Part shown: positions 46,501 through 53,876 of the stretch, piece after piece
Position numbering within the stretch: position 1 is the first letter of the stretch
Layout: each line of letters opens with the position of its first letter
Source of the DNA: CAYOEZ01 sp964402955
GTDB lineage: Bacteria > Chloroflexota > DTOL01 > DAOUCN01
Direction of reading: 5' to 3'
DNA: 64,000 nucleotides
Assembly (NCBI GenBank): GCA_964402955.1
Contig: CAYOEZ010000002.1
Location: 10,503 to 74,502 of the forward strand
Made by a program: the position numbers and the translations under genes
Notes under the pieces: model-generated
Told to the model about the DNA's origin: nothing
What the model saw: only the letters and a program-made list of their open reading frames with translations
Database searches by the model: none

Positions 46501-46564
46501 AGAGCACGAGAGCGCCGAATGCCACCAAAACCAGTATAGCCGAGATTAGAATACGTCTTCCCAT
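43514..46564 (-). CDS. Exported glycosidase-like protein with coiled-coil tail
   Basis: An N-terminal signal-anchor (ISAILVLVAFGALVLCV) precedes a large catalytic-like region. VRFGAGVDGEYGNW (~280) and RIAFENAFLVSG (~423) match two conserved Glu-bearing sites in both repeats of the 1688-residue protein at 47729-52795. This suggests a shared TIM-barrel glycosidase-like fold. A beta-rich region, a Thr/Pro linker (~900-980) and a coiled coil (~983-1016; LESQLDTLEKRYQSLLEQV) follow. Much of the gene is visibly lower in GC than its neighbours. The start at 46564 has AGGAGG 8 bases upstream; an ATG 12 codons earlier exists. Substrate unknown. Confidence 0.65.
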   Translation of the reverse strand: MGRRILISAILVLVAFGALVLCVRRAPSPAVPPISTKAIGASVVPAPAVVYVMTTINADPKDCSTAAETRPMYVDWNDYRDVGEKYHNLPSYYGLLVRVYWTMWYDGTGSGTTYGKRIPDRLRCLLVWRDTPRLDPGDAGYDVNDTMGSYVNENGARVKFPVGTDVIFSTTYAVDDGIPVTTDCSRTVHQFWGTDFTPEILRKNLPRDNPSYAGCGTYGKPDYIGGSYLYVQATSNGTCTFISPRYDNAAWLAELKAFWAWAGAQTTLQNGLSWVRFGAGVDGEYGNWMKGCSGSWSTNFPNALVYAKPGTDNKPGNYITWPRWAFPTKPVIHAVTFQGFDSLRAIIEQPYPTGSEPVGLVMAVLKDDNNNTFVAPTYLIGDTPVPMPTSVPPYGGYDMGGNYKTKGSIQGAIDYSQTIRIAFENAFLVSGWDAWQAQQAYPAFIDTVGGMCEPDQILYPTGAVKMNTSFPEDTSNIYFCQVFAPYWGKSPTTVSQVTTVFRDTPHREPFDGRKYTPDGLTSRRDALFYNDVWNAVSRDTPGSATEKRLGQWSLSVAGGSDPRIGQVGNYNVGQRQLNENETPAVWGVAIMPDMILPGVSIGGRGPGRYSWWNINTSTGALKAMGVQGGSAEFAVYPQFGAYVYHPFGAVPKDSTSCQFEGCLKVNQRPPDAPSWVSLISLTGDTPGMTFHNRHTRVMYGFTQFQMRADDTYKYRGDITTFAENQMGVAFDVQVSVYVPGRGDASLGWSSDGDNAGGVNYSSGLHLGLTYTRYDGTTVRATQAIPEPAPFVVPAGQGTYDANEVVAPYNRDYYCSTTGTDYVNGTKPGGLPCTSGGSKLYYGDFVTVTFHLQDMILVGGLTGGADYIVDSAYPGAASCQGNVEPNDCYDKIFHQITVIGSSAGDPGTPVPTATRTVTATPGGPTATVTATAVPPTVTGTRTATPLVAATATATATRTATPASTAVASPTATVIVPPTPTTGPGLESQLDTLEKRYQSLLEQVNRLLEILRLFRGIQ

Positions 46565-46617
46565 CAGCCCCGCCTCCTGTACCATCTCATACCACTCCAC
46601 CGCTCAACTCGCTACTT

Positions 46618-47732
46618 CTATCCGCTGGCCGCAATGCGGGCAGGTAATCCACCCTGCCACCACCTCGACGCCCGCCTTCTTCGCAGGCGCCATTGGGCAC
46701 GTTGAAGATATCCGATCCTCCACTGTGTGCAAACCAGCGCTAGATCTGATGGAGTAACGGATCGGCTGTACCAGTGACAGTAATGCCTGTGGTGTATGTT
46801 CCACCGAGATCGCCGACGACATAGCCCCACGAGCCATCGGCATAGGGCTGATCGGGCGCCCAGGTATTGCCAGCGCCGTTCACATGGTGTGGTCCGCCGG
46901 CGCGCACCCGCAACTCCTGGAAGCGTACAGGCCTCGCTGGCGTCCACGATCACGTGGGCGTCGCTGTGCGGGTAGATGTTGGCGAGCCGGAAACTGCCGT
47001 CCGCGTTGCTGTCGGCGTTGCTGTCGGCGTAGCAGTTGCCCGGAGGGGCGGAGCCGCCGTTGGAGTGGCCGGCGTGACAGACGTTGCAGTTGCGCTCGCG
47101 GTCGGCGTGGCTGTCGCGACAGAGCCAACCGGCCCGGTCAGCTGCATGTCACCATACCCCGAGACAGTACTGATCAACGAGTCGGCCCACAGCAAGTGCT
47201 TGTCGCGCCGCCCGCCGTCATCGTCATCATCGATGCCCCAGTTGAAGCCAAGCAACGTCCCCGACACTGCCGGCGCGGGTACAACCATCGAGATGGGAAT
47301 GGCGACTTCGATGCTGTAGCCGCCCGGACGCGGCAGGTCGGTCGCGCTCTCCATCGAAAGCAATCTCGACGCCATCATCATCGGCGATCGTCGAGCTATC
47401 GCTAATCAGAATACTGTCGGACACATCGGTGAGAACATACAACCACTGCTCATCCCAGGCACAACGCAGCACGGCGCTCGTGTCGGCCGGCCCGGCCGGC
47501 GCGCCCTCCACGTTCGCGGCAGCGGCAGCATCCATCGTCAACGTAGAGGAATCCCGCTCCATTCATCTGCCCGGCCATCGATGTGCACTGAAGCCATCAT
47601 CCTGGGGCAGACAAGTAACGTTGCCGGCGCGGCCAGGGATGCGGCCCCCGCAGCAACCAGCCCGGCCGCGCCCAGATAGATCAGGGTGAGAGCGACGAGG
47701 GCCAGCCGCCAGAGACTGCCGGCTTGCTTCAT
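46618..47732 (-). pseudogene. Broken copy of the CBM9/malectin gene
   Basis: The signal peptide (47732 leftwards; LWRLALVALTLIYLG) and the first CBM9 half match the intact gene at 41904-43517 almost residue for residue. The frame shifts near 47545 (after DEWSGIP), and about 105 bases are missing near 47335. The malectin part then resumes with QELRVRAGGPHH and meets an in-frame stop near 46740 (LLHQI). After that it continues briefly and runs into an unrelated 23-codon end, ITCPHCGQRIEVAS. Its start overlaps the stop of the 1688-residue gene as ATGA, mirroring the intact pair. Confidence 0.85.
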
Positions 47733-50700
47733 TGTATCCCCCCAAATAGCCTGAGAATCTGCAGCAGCCGGCTCACCAGGTCAAGCAGACTCTGGTATCG
47801 TTTCTCCACTGTATCAAGTTGGCTCTCCAGGCCCGGGCCCGCAGTCGGCGTCGGTGGGACGATTGCTGTCGCCGTGAGCGACGCTGTCGGCGAGGCGACG
47901 CTCGTGGCTGTTGCCGTCGCCGAGGCCACGGCTGTTGATGCCGGCGTAACCGTACGGGTCGCTGTCGCTGTCGCCGTTGCAACGACAAGCGGCGTCGCCG
48001 TGCGCGTGGCCGTGAGTGTGGCTGTCGCCGTTGCAACGACAAGCGACGTCGCCGTGCGCGTGGCCGTCACCGTTGGCGGAACAGCGGTTGCTGTGCGAGT
48101 TGCGGTTGGGCCGCCCGGCGTCACGGTTGCCGTGGGCGTGGCGGTCTGCACGCCGACCTTGGAGACACGCAGTGACGCGATTTTGGCTGAGTCCTTGATT
48201 GGGATGAAATTAACCACCAACTGGCCATCGCCTACCGTTGTGTTGAAGGTACGGCTGAGCGCGATATTCTGTCCCACGGTCGCCGCAATGTCCAACTGGT
48301 CAAGAACGGTCACACGATTCAGTTGCACGTTGAAGATACGCTTGCCGGGATCGCGGCCAAAGATCTCAGCGAAGCGTAGCTCAACTTCGTAGGGACCATT
48401 GGGCACGTTAAAGATGTACGATCCTCCGGTGTTCGCAAACCAGCGCTCGGTCTGATACAGTAACGGGTCGGCTGTACCAGTGACGGCAATGGCGGAGGTG
48501 TATGTTCCACCGAGATCGCCGACGTAAAAGCCCCACGAGCCATCGGTATAGGGCTGATCGGCCACCCAGGTGTTGCCGGCGCTGTCCACGTAGAGTGGTC
48601 CACCGGCGCGCACCCGCAACTCCTGGAAGGGGACAGGCGTCGCAGGCGTCCACGATCCCGTGGGCGTTGCTGTGCGGGTAGATGTTGGTGAGCCGGAGAT
48701 TGCCGTACGCGTTACCGTACGTGTTGGCTTGGGCGTGGGGCTCCACGATGGCGTGGGCGTTGGCCCGCCGCCGCGGTGCCCCTTGATCTCAAACATGTGC
48801 ACAATCTCATCCAATCCACCATTTTGTGGATCGGAATTGAGGATGAGATCGGCGCCGAGCGCAAGGCGATGCGCCCAGACAGCATCGTTCAGCACCAGCG
48901 TCGCCGTCACCCAGGCGCGCGTATCAGTCTTTCTGATCATCTGCGTGCGCGTCACGTTGTCGAAGCTCATGTAGCTGAGCGAGAGCGTATCAGTGCCAAT
49001 GTTCAGATACTTGACACTGACATCATACCAGGCGCCGTTGACGGCGTCCTGCGCCTTCGTTGTCTGGTTGTAGTAACCCCAGCGAGGGTCAACATAGACG
49101 CCCATGATATTATTACCACTGGCGTTGTCGGTGCGCCGGTCAATGAACGAGTAGATATGGTTCAGCGTTGTCGTCGGCACATTGTAGGGGGCTGCCCCCA
49201 TGGCGGCGGTCTTGATGACTGGATTGTTGATGTTCGATTCAGGCCCCAGGCGATGCAAGGCATAGGTGAAATCGTCGTGCCAACCGCCATAGGTCAGAGA
49301 CCCGCCGCTTATCGGCGGCCAGTAGTCGGTATCACGCAGGACCACCCAGACATCTTCGGTGTTCGTAATCGTGCGGCCAAAGTGCGCCTGCACCCAGGAA
49401 AACACACCCAGATCAGTCAGCTCATAGTCATACATCCAGTGGCCCATAAAATCATAGTAGGCAGGAAAAGTGGTGAGGCCTGCCAGTATTGTCTGGTAGC
49501 GCACCTGCGTACCGCGCGCGCCGGGGCCGCCCCACGGATAGGCATTCTCCCACGCGATATAAGTGGTATCGGAGTAGCGCTGCATGATCTGGATCGTTCC
49601 CACACCATTGTTTTGCCACTGATTGCTCATGTCGTTGGTGAGAGTGGCCTGTTTCAGCCCAATGGGGAAGGCATAGGGATTCTCTTTCATGACCGTATTG
49701 GTAAAGTCTTTGCCATCACCAGTAAACTGCAGCAAAACCGGTTTGTTGGGAAAGGCCTGGCGCGCCGCATCGAGGAGATCATTGTTGGGGCCACTCTTGA
49801 TCACAACCTGTAGATAGGCGGTGTTCGACATGAGTGGGTTCATGTCGCGCAGCGGGCACTCGAAGAAGTCCTTCGTGTTCGAGCCGTATTCTTCGTCCAT
49901 GCCCGGGCCGAGCAGGAATGCTTGAATTTGCGTATTGCTGCTGTAGCGCTGGCCCAGCGCAGTCAGGAATTGCTTGTAGTAGAGTTGCCAGGTGGGATTG
50001 TTGTACTTCGGAACAATGCCGACCGTGCGTGTGATGCACGAGCGCGTGCCGGGCCAGACATCCACCAGATATGAGCCGCCATCCTTGGTCAGCGTGGCCA
50101 TCTGGCCCGAGGGCAGGGCATAGGTGATCGGGCGAGATAGCGGAGCCGAGATCAGGTCTTTGACGAACTGCGGCGAATAATCGTGGAAGGCAAAGCGCGC
50201 CGCGTACGGATCGACCGAGTTGGCATATTTGGGGTTATGCAGGATCTGGCTCGAATAGACCTCAGACTCGTTCGATGTGAACTCCAGGATGATTGGCTTG
50301 CTGATGACGGCGCCGTTGACCATAGTCACCGTCATGTTGGCTGCATCGCGCAAGTAGGTATCGACGATGGTCCAGTCGAACTGGTTTGGCCCAAGATGAA
50401 CCTGGTGCCAGCCAAAAACGGGCTGCGAGCCGATGGCCGGCAGGTCCGGATAGAGGGCGCCGAAATCGATATTGCGCCAGTCGTAGAAGGCATAGTAGAT
50501 CGGAGCGATCGTGGGCCGTCCGGGAGGAGTGATCTGCACATCAACGGGAGCAGATGCTTTGGGCTCAGCCAGAGGCAGCCAGAGGCTCTTGTTGATCGTT
50601 GGCGTGGCCAGCACGCCCGGCAGGCGCGCAAGCGCAGTCGCCGTTGCCTGCGCATCCTTCTGCAGAGCGATCCAACCATTGCGATCAGTCACAGATAGAT

Positions 50701-52795
50701 CAATGTAGCTGTCCATGCTCGGCGCGCTGGCGTGGCCAGTGATGCTGACCATGTGGATGACCTCGTCGCCCGTCCCTGCATCGAGAACCAGATCGGCGCC
50801 ATCCAATCCGGCTGCCAGATAGGCGTCTTGGAGCGTAACGGTCGTCGTCAGCCAGGTGTTGGAGTTGCTCTTGTTGATCAGGTAGCGCTGCGTCGCGCCC
50901 GCAACGTCCTTGTAGACCAGGCTGAAACTGTCGCTGCCCTGATCGAGGTACTTGACCGTCACATCGTACCAGACGCCGCTGGGATCTGCGCTCTGCGGCT
51001 TCTGCTTCCAGAAGGGCCAGCGCTGGTCAACGGCAAAACCGATCGTCTTCACGCCCTGCGCGCTGTTTGTACGCCGGGCCATGAGTGCAAAGGGATGATC
51101 GAGGGCCGCTGCCGGCAGGCTGAATGGCGCTGCCGCAAGCTGCGCCCGTCTGACTAGCGGCGCCGAACTGGCGAGGCGCAGGCCATAGGTTGCGTCGTCC
51201 ATCCAGCCTGTCTGAGTGACTGAGCCGCGGGTTGGCGTGATGTATTCGGTATAACGCATCGCCACCCACACCTCATTCGTGGTGGTGATGCTGCGTCCCA
51301 GATAGGTGCGTGTGAAGTCGAGCAACCAGGGCGCCTCGCGGCTCATCGTCTCGACCCAGCCGTTGAAATCCATGAAGTCCGGGAAGGTACTGAGACCGGC
51401 CAGAATGCTGAAATAGCGGTTCTGCATCGCCGCGGCGCCTGCCCCCAGTACGCTATCGCTATAGGCATTCTCCCAGGCGATGGGCAAGGTGGTCGAGTAC
51501 ATGCTCATGATCTGCCAGGTGCCGCGGCCGTTGCTCTGCCACTGGTTGTTGTTGTCGTAAACAAGCGTCGCCTGTTTCAGCCCGATGGGTGGGTTCAGCT
51601 TGGCAGCAGCCAGAACATCCACACGGTCCTTGCCGCTGGACGTAAACTGGAAGTAGAGCGGCTTAGTGGGGAAGGCGCTGCGCCAGGCATGAGCCAGGTC
51701 ATTGTTAGCGCCGGGCTTGACGACTGCATCCAGATAGGCCGCCTCGGGCATGCTCTTGTAGACCTGCGCCTTCAATGCGCAGCCCGCAAAGTCTTTCGTT
51801 GCCTGGCCATACTCCTGGTCGATGCCCGGGCCAAAGACGACGGCAACGATCTGTCCATCTTTGTCATAGCGCGCGCCAAGGGCAGCAACAAACTCGCGGT
51901 AATACTTCTGCCAGGTCGCGTTATCATACTTGGGGACAATGCCAACTGTTCTCGTCACGCAGCCGGCCACGGGGCCCACCTCGGCCAGGTAGGAACCGCC
52001 GTCGCTCTTCAGCGAGCCGATGCTTCCGTCGGCCATGGTATACGTGATCGGGCGCGTCAACGTCGAGCTGATCTGCTTGCGCACAAAATCGGGCGTATAG
52101 TCCTGGTAGACAAAGCGGGCGCTGAGGGTGTCTTTGCCAGCCACATGTGCAATCTGCTTGGACGACGGCACAGATTCGTTTTCGACAATCTCGAGGATGA
52201 TTGGCTTGCTGATGACAGTCCCGTTCTGCAAGGTGACGGTCATCGCCGCCGCCTGCGCCAGATACTTGTCGATGGCCGACCAATCGTATTGCCCCGGCCC
52301 GCTCTGCAAGGATCCCCAGCCAAAGACAGCCAGTGAGCCAATCGCTCCGGCCTGAGGGTTCTGGGTGGTGAAGTTGGTATTACGCCAGTCGTAGAACGAG
52401 TAGATGACGGGGGGGACGCCCAAAGCCGCGGGGGGCAACACCTGGGCTACGGTAGCCTTGACCGGTAGCGATGGTGTCTGGGCCGCGCCCGTGACGGTCA
52501 GGCTGCGCGTTGCAATAGCCGTCGTCGCCAGACCAGGTGATGGGCTGGCCGGGGTATTTGCAGCTACCGGCACAGCCGCGGCGGCAGGCGTCGCCGCTTC
52601 TCCCTTTCCCACAAGGGTGTCGGGAGTTGACGACGCCGCCGGCGTTGCCGTGGCGGTCGCTGCGGGAAGAATCTGACGCAGGGCAAAAACGACCGCCAGA
52701 GCTATGATAATCACGAAGATGAAGGCCAGAGCAGGTATCAGGCCAGAGGAGCGTGGCGCACCGCTAGGGGAAGTGTCGCCCTCACCACTCGCCAT
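47729..52795 (-). CDS. Giant exported protein with two glycosidase-like repeats, malectin and coiled coil
   Basis: A 1688-residue type II membrane protein: cytoplasmic Ser/Gly-rich start, one span (~19-41), then Thr/Pro linker. Two homologous modules follow (~127-700 and ~765-1330), each beginning SFYDWRN or AFYDWRN. Each holds a GPGxDxEYG site (~328 and ~967) and an IAWENAY site (~440 and ~1080), plus a beta domain with WYDVTVKYL. A malectin module (~1392-1548), a second Thr/Pro linker and a coiled coil (LESQLDTVEKRYQSLLDLV) close it. The paired Glu residues suggest retaining-glycosidase chemistry; this is inference. No known family was assigned by eye. A promoter lies at 52883-52912. Confidence 0.65.
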   Translation of the reverse strand: MASGEGDTSPSGAPRSSGLIPALAFIFVIIIALAVVFALRQILPAATATATPAASSTPDTLVGKGEAATPAAAAVPVAANTPASPSPGLATTAIATRSLTVTGAAQTPSLPVKATVAQVLPPAALGVPPVIYSFYDWRNTNFTTQNPQAGAIGSLAVFGWGSLQSGPGQYDWSAIDKYLAQAAAMTVTLQNGTVISKPIILEIVENESVPSSKQIAHVAGKDTLSARFVYQDYTPDFVRKQISSTLTRPITYTMADGSIGSLKSDGGSYLAEVGPVAGCVTRTVGIVPKYDNATWQKYYREFVAALGARYDKDGQIVAVVFGPGIDQEYGQATKDFAGCALKAQVYKSMPEAAYLDAVVKPGANNDLAHAWRSAFPTKPLYFQFTSSGKDRVDVLAAAKLNPPIGLKQATLVYDNNNQWQSNGRGTWQIMSMYSTTLPIAWENAYSDSVLGAGAAAMQNRYFSILAGLSTFPDFMDFNGWVETMSREAPWLLDFTRTYLGRSITTTNEVWVAMRYTEYITPTRGSVTQTGWMDDATYGLRLASSAPLVRRAQLAAAPFSLPAAALDHPFALMARRTNSAQGVKTIGFAVDQRWPFWKQKPQSADPSGVWYDVTVKYLDQGSDSFSLVYKDVAGATQRYLINKSNSNTWLTTTVTLQDAYLAAGLDGADLVLDAGTGDEVIHMVSITGHASAPSMDSYIDLSVTDRNGWIALQKDAQATATALARLPGVLATPTINKSLWLPLAEPKASAPVDVQITPPGRPTIAPIYYAFYDWRNIDFGALYPDLPAIGSQPVFGWHQVHLGPNQFDWTIVDTYLRDAANMTVTMVNGAVISKPIILEFTSNESEVYSSQILHNPKYANSVDPYAARFAFHDYSPQFVKDLISAPLSRPITYALPSGQMATLTKDGGSYLVDVWPGTRSCITRTVGIVPKYNNPTWQLYYKQFLTALGQRYSSNTQIQAFLLGPGMDEEYGSNTKDFFECPLRDMNPLMSNTAYLQVVIKSGPNNDLLDAARQAFPNKPVLLQFTGDGKDFTNTVMKENPYAFPIGLKQATLTNDMSNQWQNNGVGTIQIMQRYSDTTYIAWENAYPWGGPGARGTQVRYQTILAGLTTFPAYYDFMGHWMYDYELTDLGVFSWVQAHFGRTITNTEDVWVVLRDTDYWPPISGGSLTYGGWHDDFTYALHRLGPESNINNPVIKTAAMGAAPYNVPTTTLNHIYSFIDRRTDNASGNNIMGVYVDPRWGYYNQTTKAQDAVNGAWYDVSVKYLNIGTDTLSLSYMSFDNVTRTQMIRKTDTRAWVTATLVLNDAVWAHRLALGADLILNSDPQNGGLDEIVHMFEIKGHRGGGPTPTPSWSPTPKPTRTVTRTAISGSPTSTRTATPTGSWTPATPVPFQELRVRAGGPLYVDSAGNTWVADQPYTDGSWGFYVGDLGGTYTSAIAVTGTADPLLYQTERWFANTGGSYIFNVPNGPYEVELRFAEIFGRDPGKRIFNVQLNRVTVLDQLDIAATVGQNIALSRTFNTTVGDGQLVVNFIPIKDSAKIASLRVSKVGVQTATPTATVTPGGPTATRTATAVPPTVTATRTATSLVVATATATLTATRTATPLVVATATATATRTVTPASTAVASATATATSVASPTASLTATAIVPPTPTAGPGLESQLDTVEKRYQSLLDLVSRLLQILRLFGGIQ
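47840..48160. repeat. Tandem linker-coding repeats
   Basis: DNA encoding the Thr/Pro/Ala linker is built from imperfect repeats of GTCGCCGTTGCAACGACAAG and GTCGCCGTGCGCGTGGCCGT. Two long copies stand side by side at about 47965-48070, so linker length probably varies by slippage. Confidence 0.6.
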
Positions 52796-52854
52796 TGTGT
52801 CCTCCTGTGGGGGTTGAGCTGAAACATCGTGTGTCTTGGGCCGGACAGGTGGGC

Positions 52855-52870
52855 GTCACAGCATTGTGAC
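52855..52870. promoter_or_regulatory. Palindrome, possible operator
   Basis: GTCACA-GCAT-TGTGAC is a perfect 6-base inverted repeat just downstream of the -10 box of the giant glycosidase-like gene. Position suits a repressor site. The regulator is unknown. Confidence 0.4.
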
Positions 52871-52882
52871 ACTATCTACATA

Positions 52883-52912
52883 AGTATAACACACACAGAA
52901 CAATTGTGTCAA
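52883..52912 (-). promoter_or_regulatory. Promoter of the glycosidase-like cassette
   Basis: On the minus strand, TTGACA (52907-52912), 18 bases, TATACT (52883-52888), about 88 bases before the ATG. Confidence 0.6.
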
Positions 52913-53054
52913 GTTGGCTTATCAATGATACAATATATGGTATGTCGTCAGGATGGTGATACCACTTGTAGTAGCATCAAGAACGGAACACTATCGCTTG
53001 TCACGCCACACTCGGGATATACAACGCAGGAAGCACGTCAATAGGCGCGGCAAA

Positions 53055-53084
53055 GGCGGCCAAAGCCCCCTGCCTTTGGCCGCC
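53055..53084. terminator. Hairpin after the phage-type module
   Basis: GGCGGCCAAAG (53055-53065) pairs with CTTTGGCCGCC (53074-53084). It lies downstream (minus strand) of the baseplate-like gene. From 53095 to 53165 there is only a CTCCCTACT-type simple repeat. The remaining spacer from 52913 shows no gene. Confidence 0.5.
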
Positions 53085-53174
53085 TACCCGTTCCTGCCTG
53101 CTGCCTGCTCCCTACTCCCTGCTCCCTACTCCCTACTCCCTACTCCCTGCACCCTACTCCCTTCTCCCCGCCCG

Positions 53175-53468
53175 CTATAGTTGCGGCCCATCGTCCTCCA
53201 GCCCTCTGTGCCTGTGCCCCAGCGACGGATCGAAGTGCGGATCATGCGCCGGCGCGCCGCCGTAGACAAACGCCACGCAGGCATCCTGCGTGTCAGTCTC
53301 ATCGAAGAAGACGACGCCGCACTCACCACCCACGACCACCGCCCACCACCCCAGCGCATGGCTGACCGGGATGCCCTCACGATAGGTTGCCTGTGCGCCA
53401 AGGACTTGCACCGTTGCAGTGTGACTGGCGCGGTCATAGCCACGAACGATGCCACGACGGATGTCCAT
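53175..53468 (-). CDS. Phage baseplate/OB-fold-like protein
   Basis: The 97-residue product MDIRRGIVRGYDRASHTATV, then VVFFDETDTQDACVAFVYGG, resembles the OB-fold part of phage baseplate-V-like proteins (small-barrel beta pattern). Start 53468 is the ATG after GGAGCAGAG. Upstream is a simple-repeat spacer. It is the last gene of the structural module. Confidence 0.55.
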   Translation of the reverse strand: MDIRRGIVRGYDRASHTATVQVLGAQATYREGIPVSHALGWWAVVVGGECGVVFFDETDTQDACVAFVYGGAPAHDPHFDPSLGHRHRGLEDDGPQL

Positions 53469-53474
53469 CTCTGC

Positions 53475-53584
53475 TCCTCGGGTATCGGGTGTCGGGAATC
53501 GGGATTCGCAACCAGGGACGCTCGACAGAACGCGAGACCTGCCGCTCCCAGATACCCGATTCCCGATACCCGCTACCCGAAAGC
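53475..53584. repeat. Degenerate GGGTATCGGG/TCGGGATTC spacer repeat
   Basis: Short units such as GGGTATCGGGTGTCGGGAAT and their inverse (ATTCCCGATACCCGCTACCC) recur here. Similar units occur at 21820-21855, 55915-55975 and 58385-58470. They have no coding role here. Confidence 0.55.
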
Positions 53585-53779
53585 TTATCGCTCTAGATGC
53601 GCCCGGCTGCCGAAGTAACGCAGCACGATGTTGATGATCAACACGATGATCGTGCCAACCTCCGTCACCCACGGCTCAGGCTTGAGCTCGCCAAAGCCAA
53701 CCCCGTTGGCCACGAACACCACCAGCGCCAACAAGTTTGCCCAGATCGTCCACGACTGGTACCACTTCTTCGTCTGCAT
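53585..53779 (-). CDS. Small holin-like membrane protein
   Basis: The 64-residue product starts MQTKKWYQSWTIWANLLALV and has two hydrophobic stretches separated by GFGELKPEPWVTE, ending in a charged tail SRAHLER. Size, topology and place between tail and baseplate genes suit a holin. The ATG at 53779 follows GGAGGAC. Confidence 0.5.
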   Translation of the reverse strand: MQTKKWYQSWTIWANLLALVVFVANGVGFGELKPEPWVTEVGTIIVLIINIVLRYFGSRAHLER

Positions 53780-53876
53780 GTTTGTCCTCCACATAAGCGT
53801 CAAGGCGTCAGAGCGTCCCAGCGTCAGCGTCGACACGCTCATCACTCTGTCCTCCTCACTCCCTGCTCCTTACTCC

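Noticed and set aside
53095..53165. Regular CTCCCTACT-type repeats as a CRISPR array
   Set aside because: Units are about 7-14 bases, directly tandem, with no unique spacers and no cas genes nearby.
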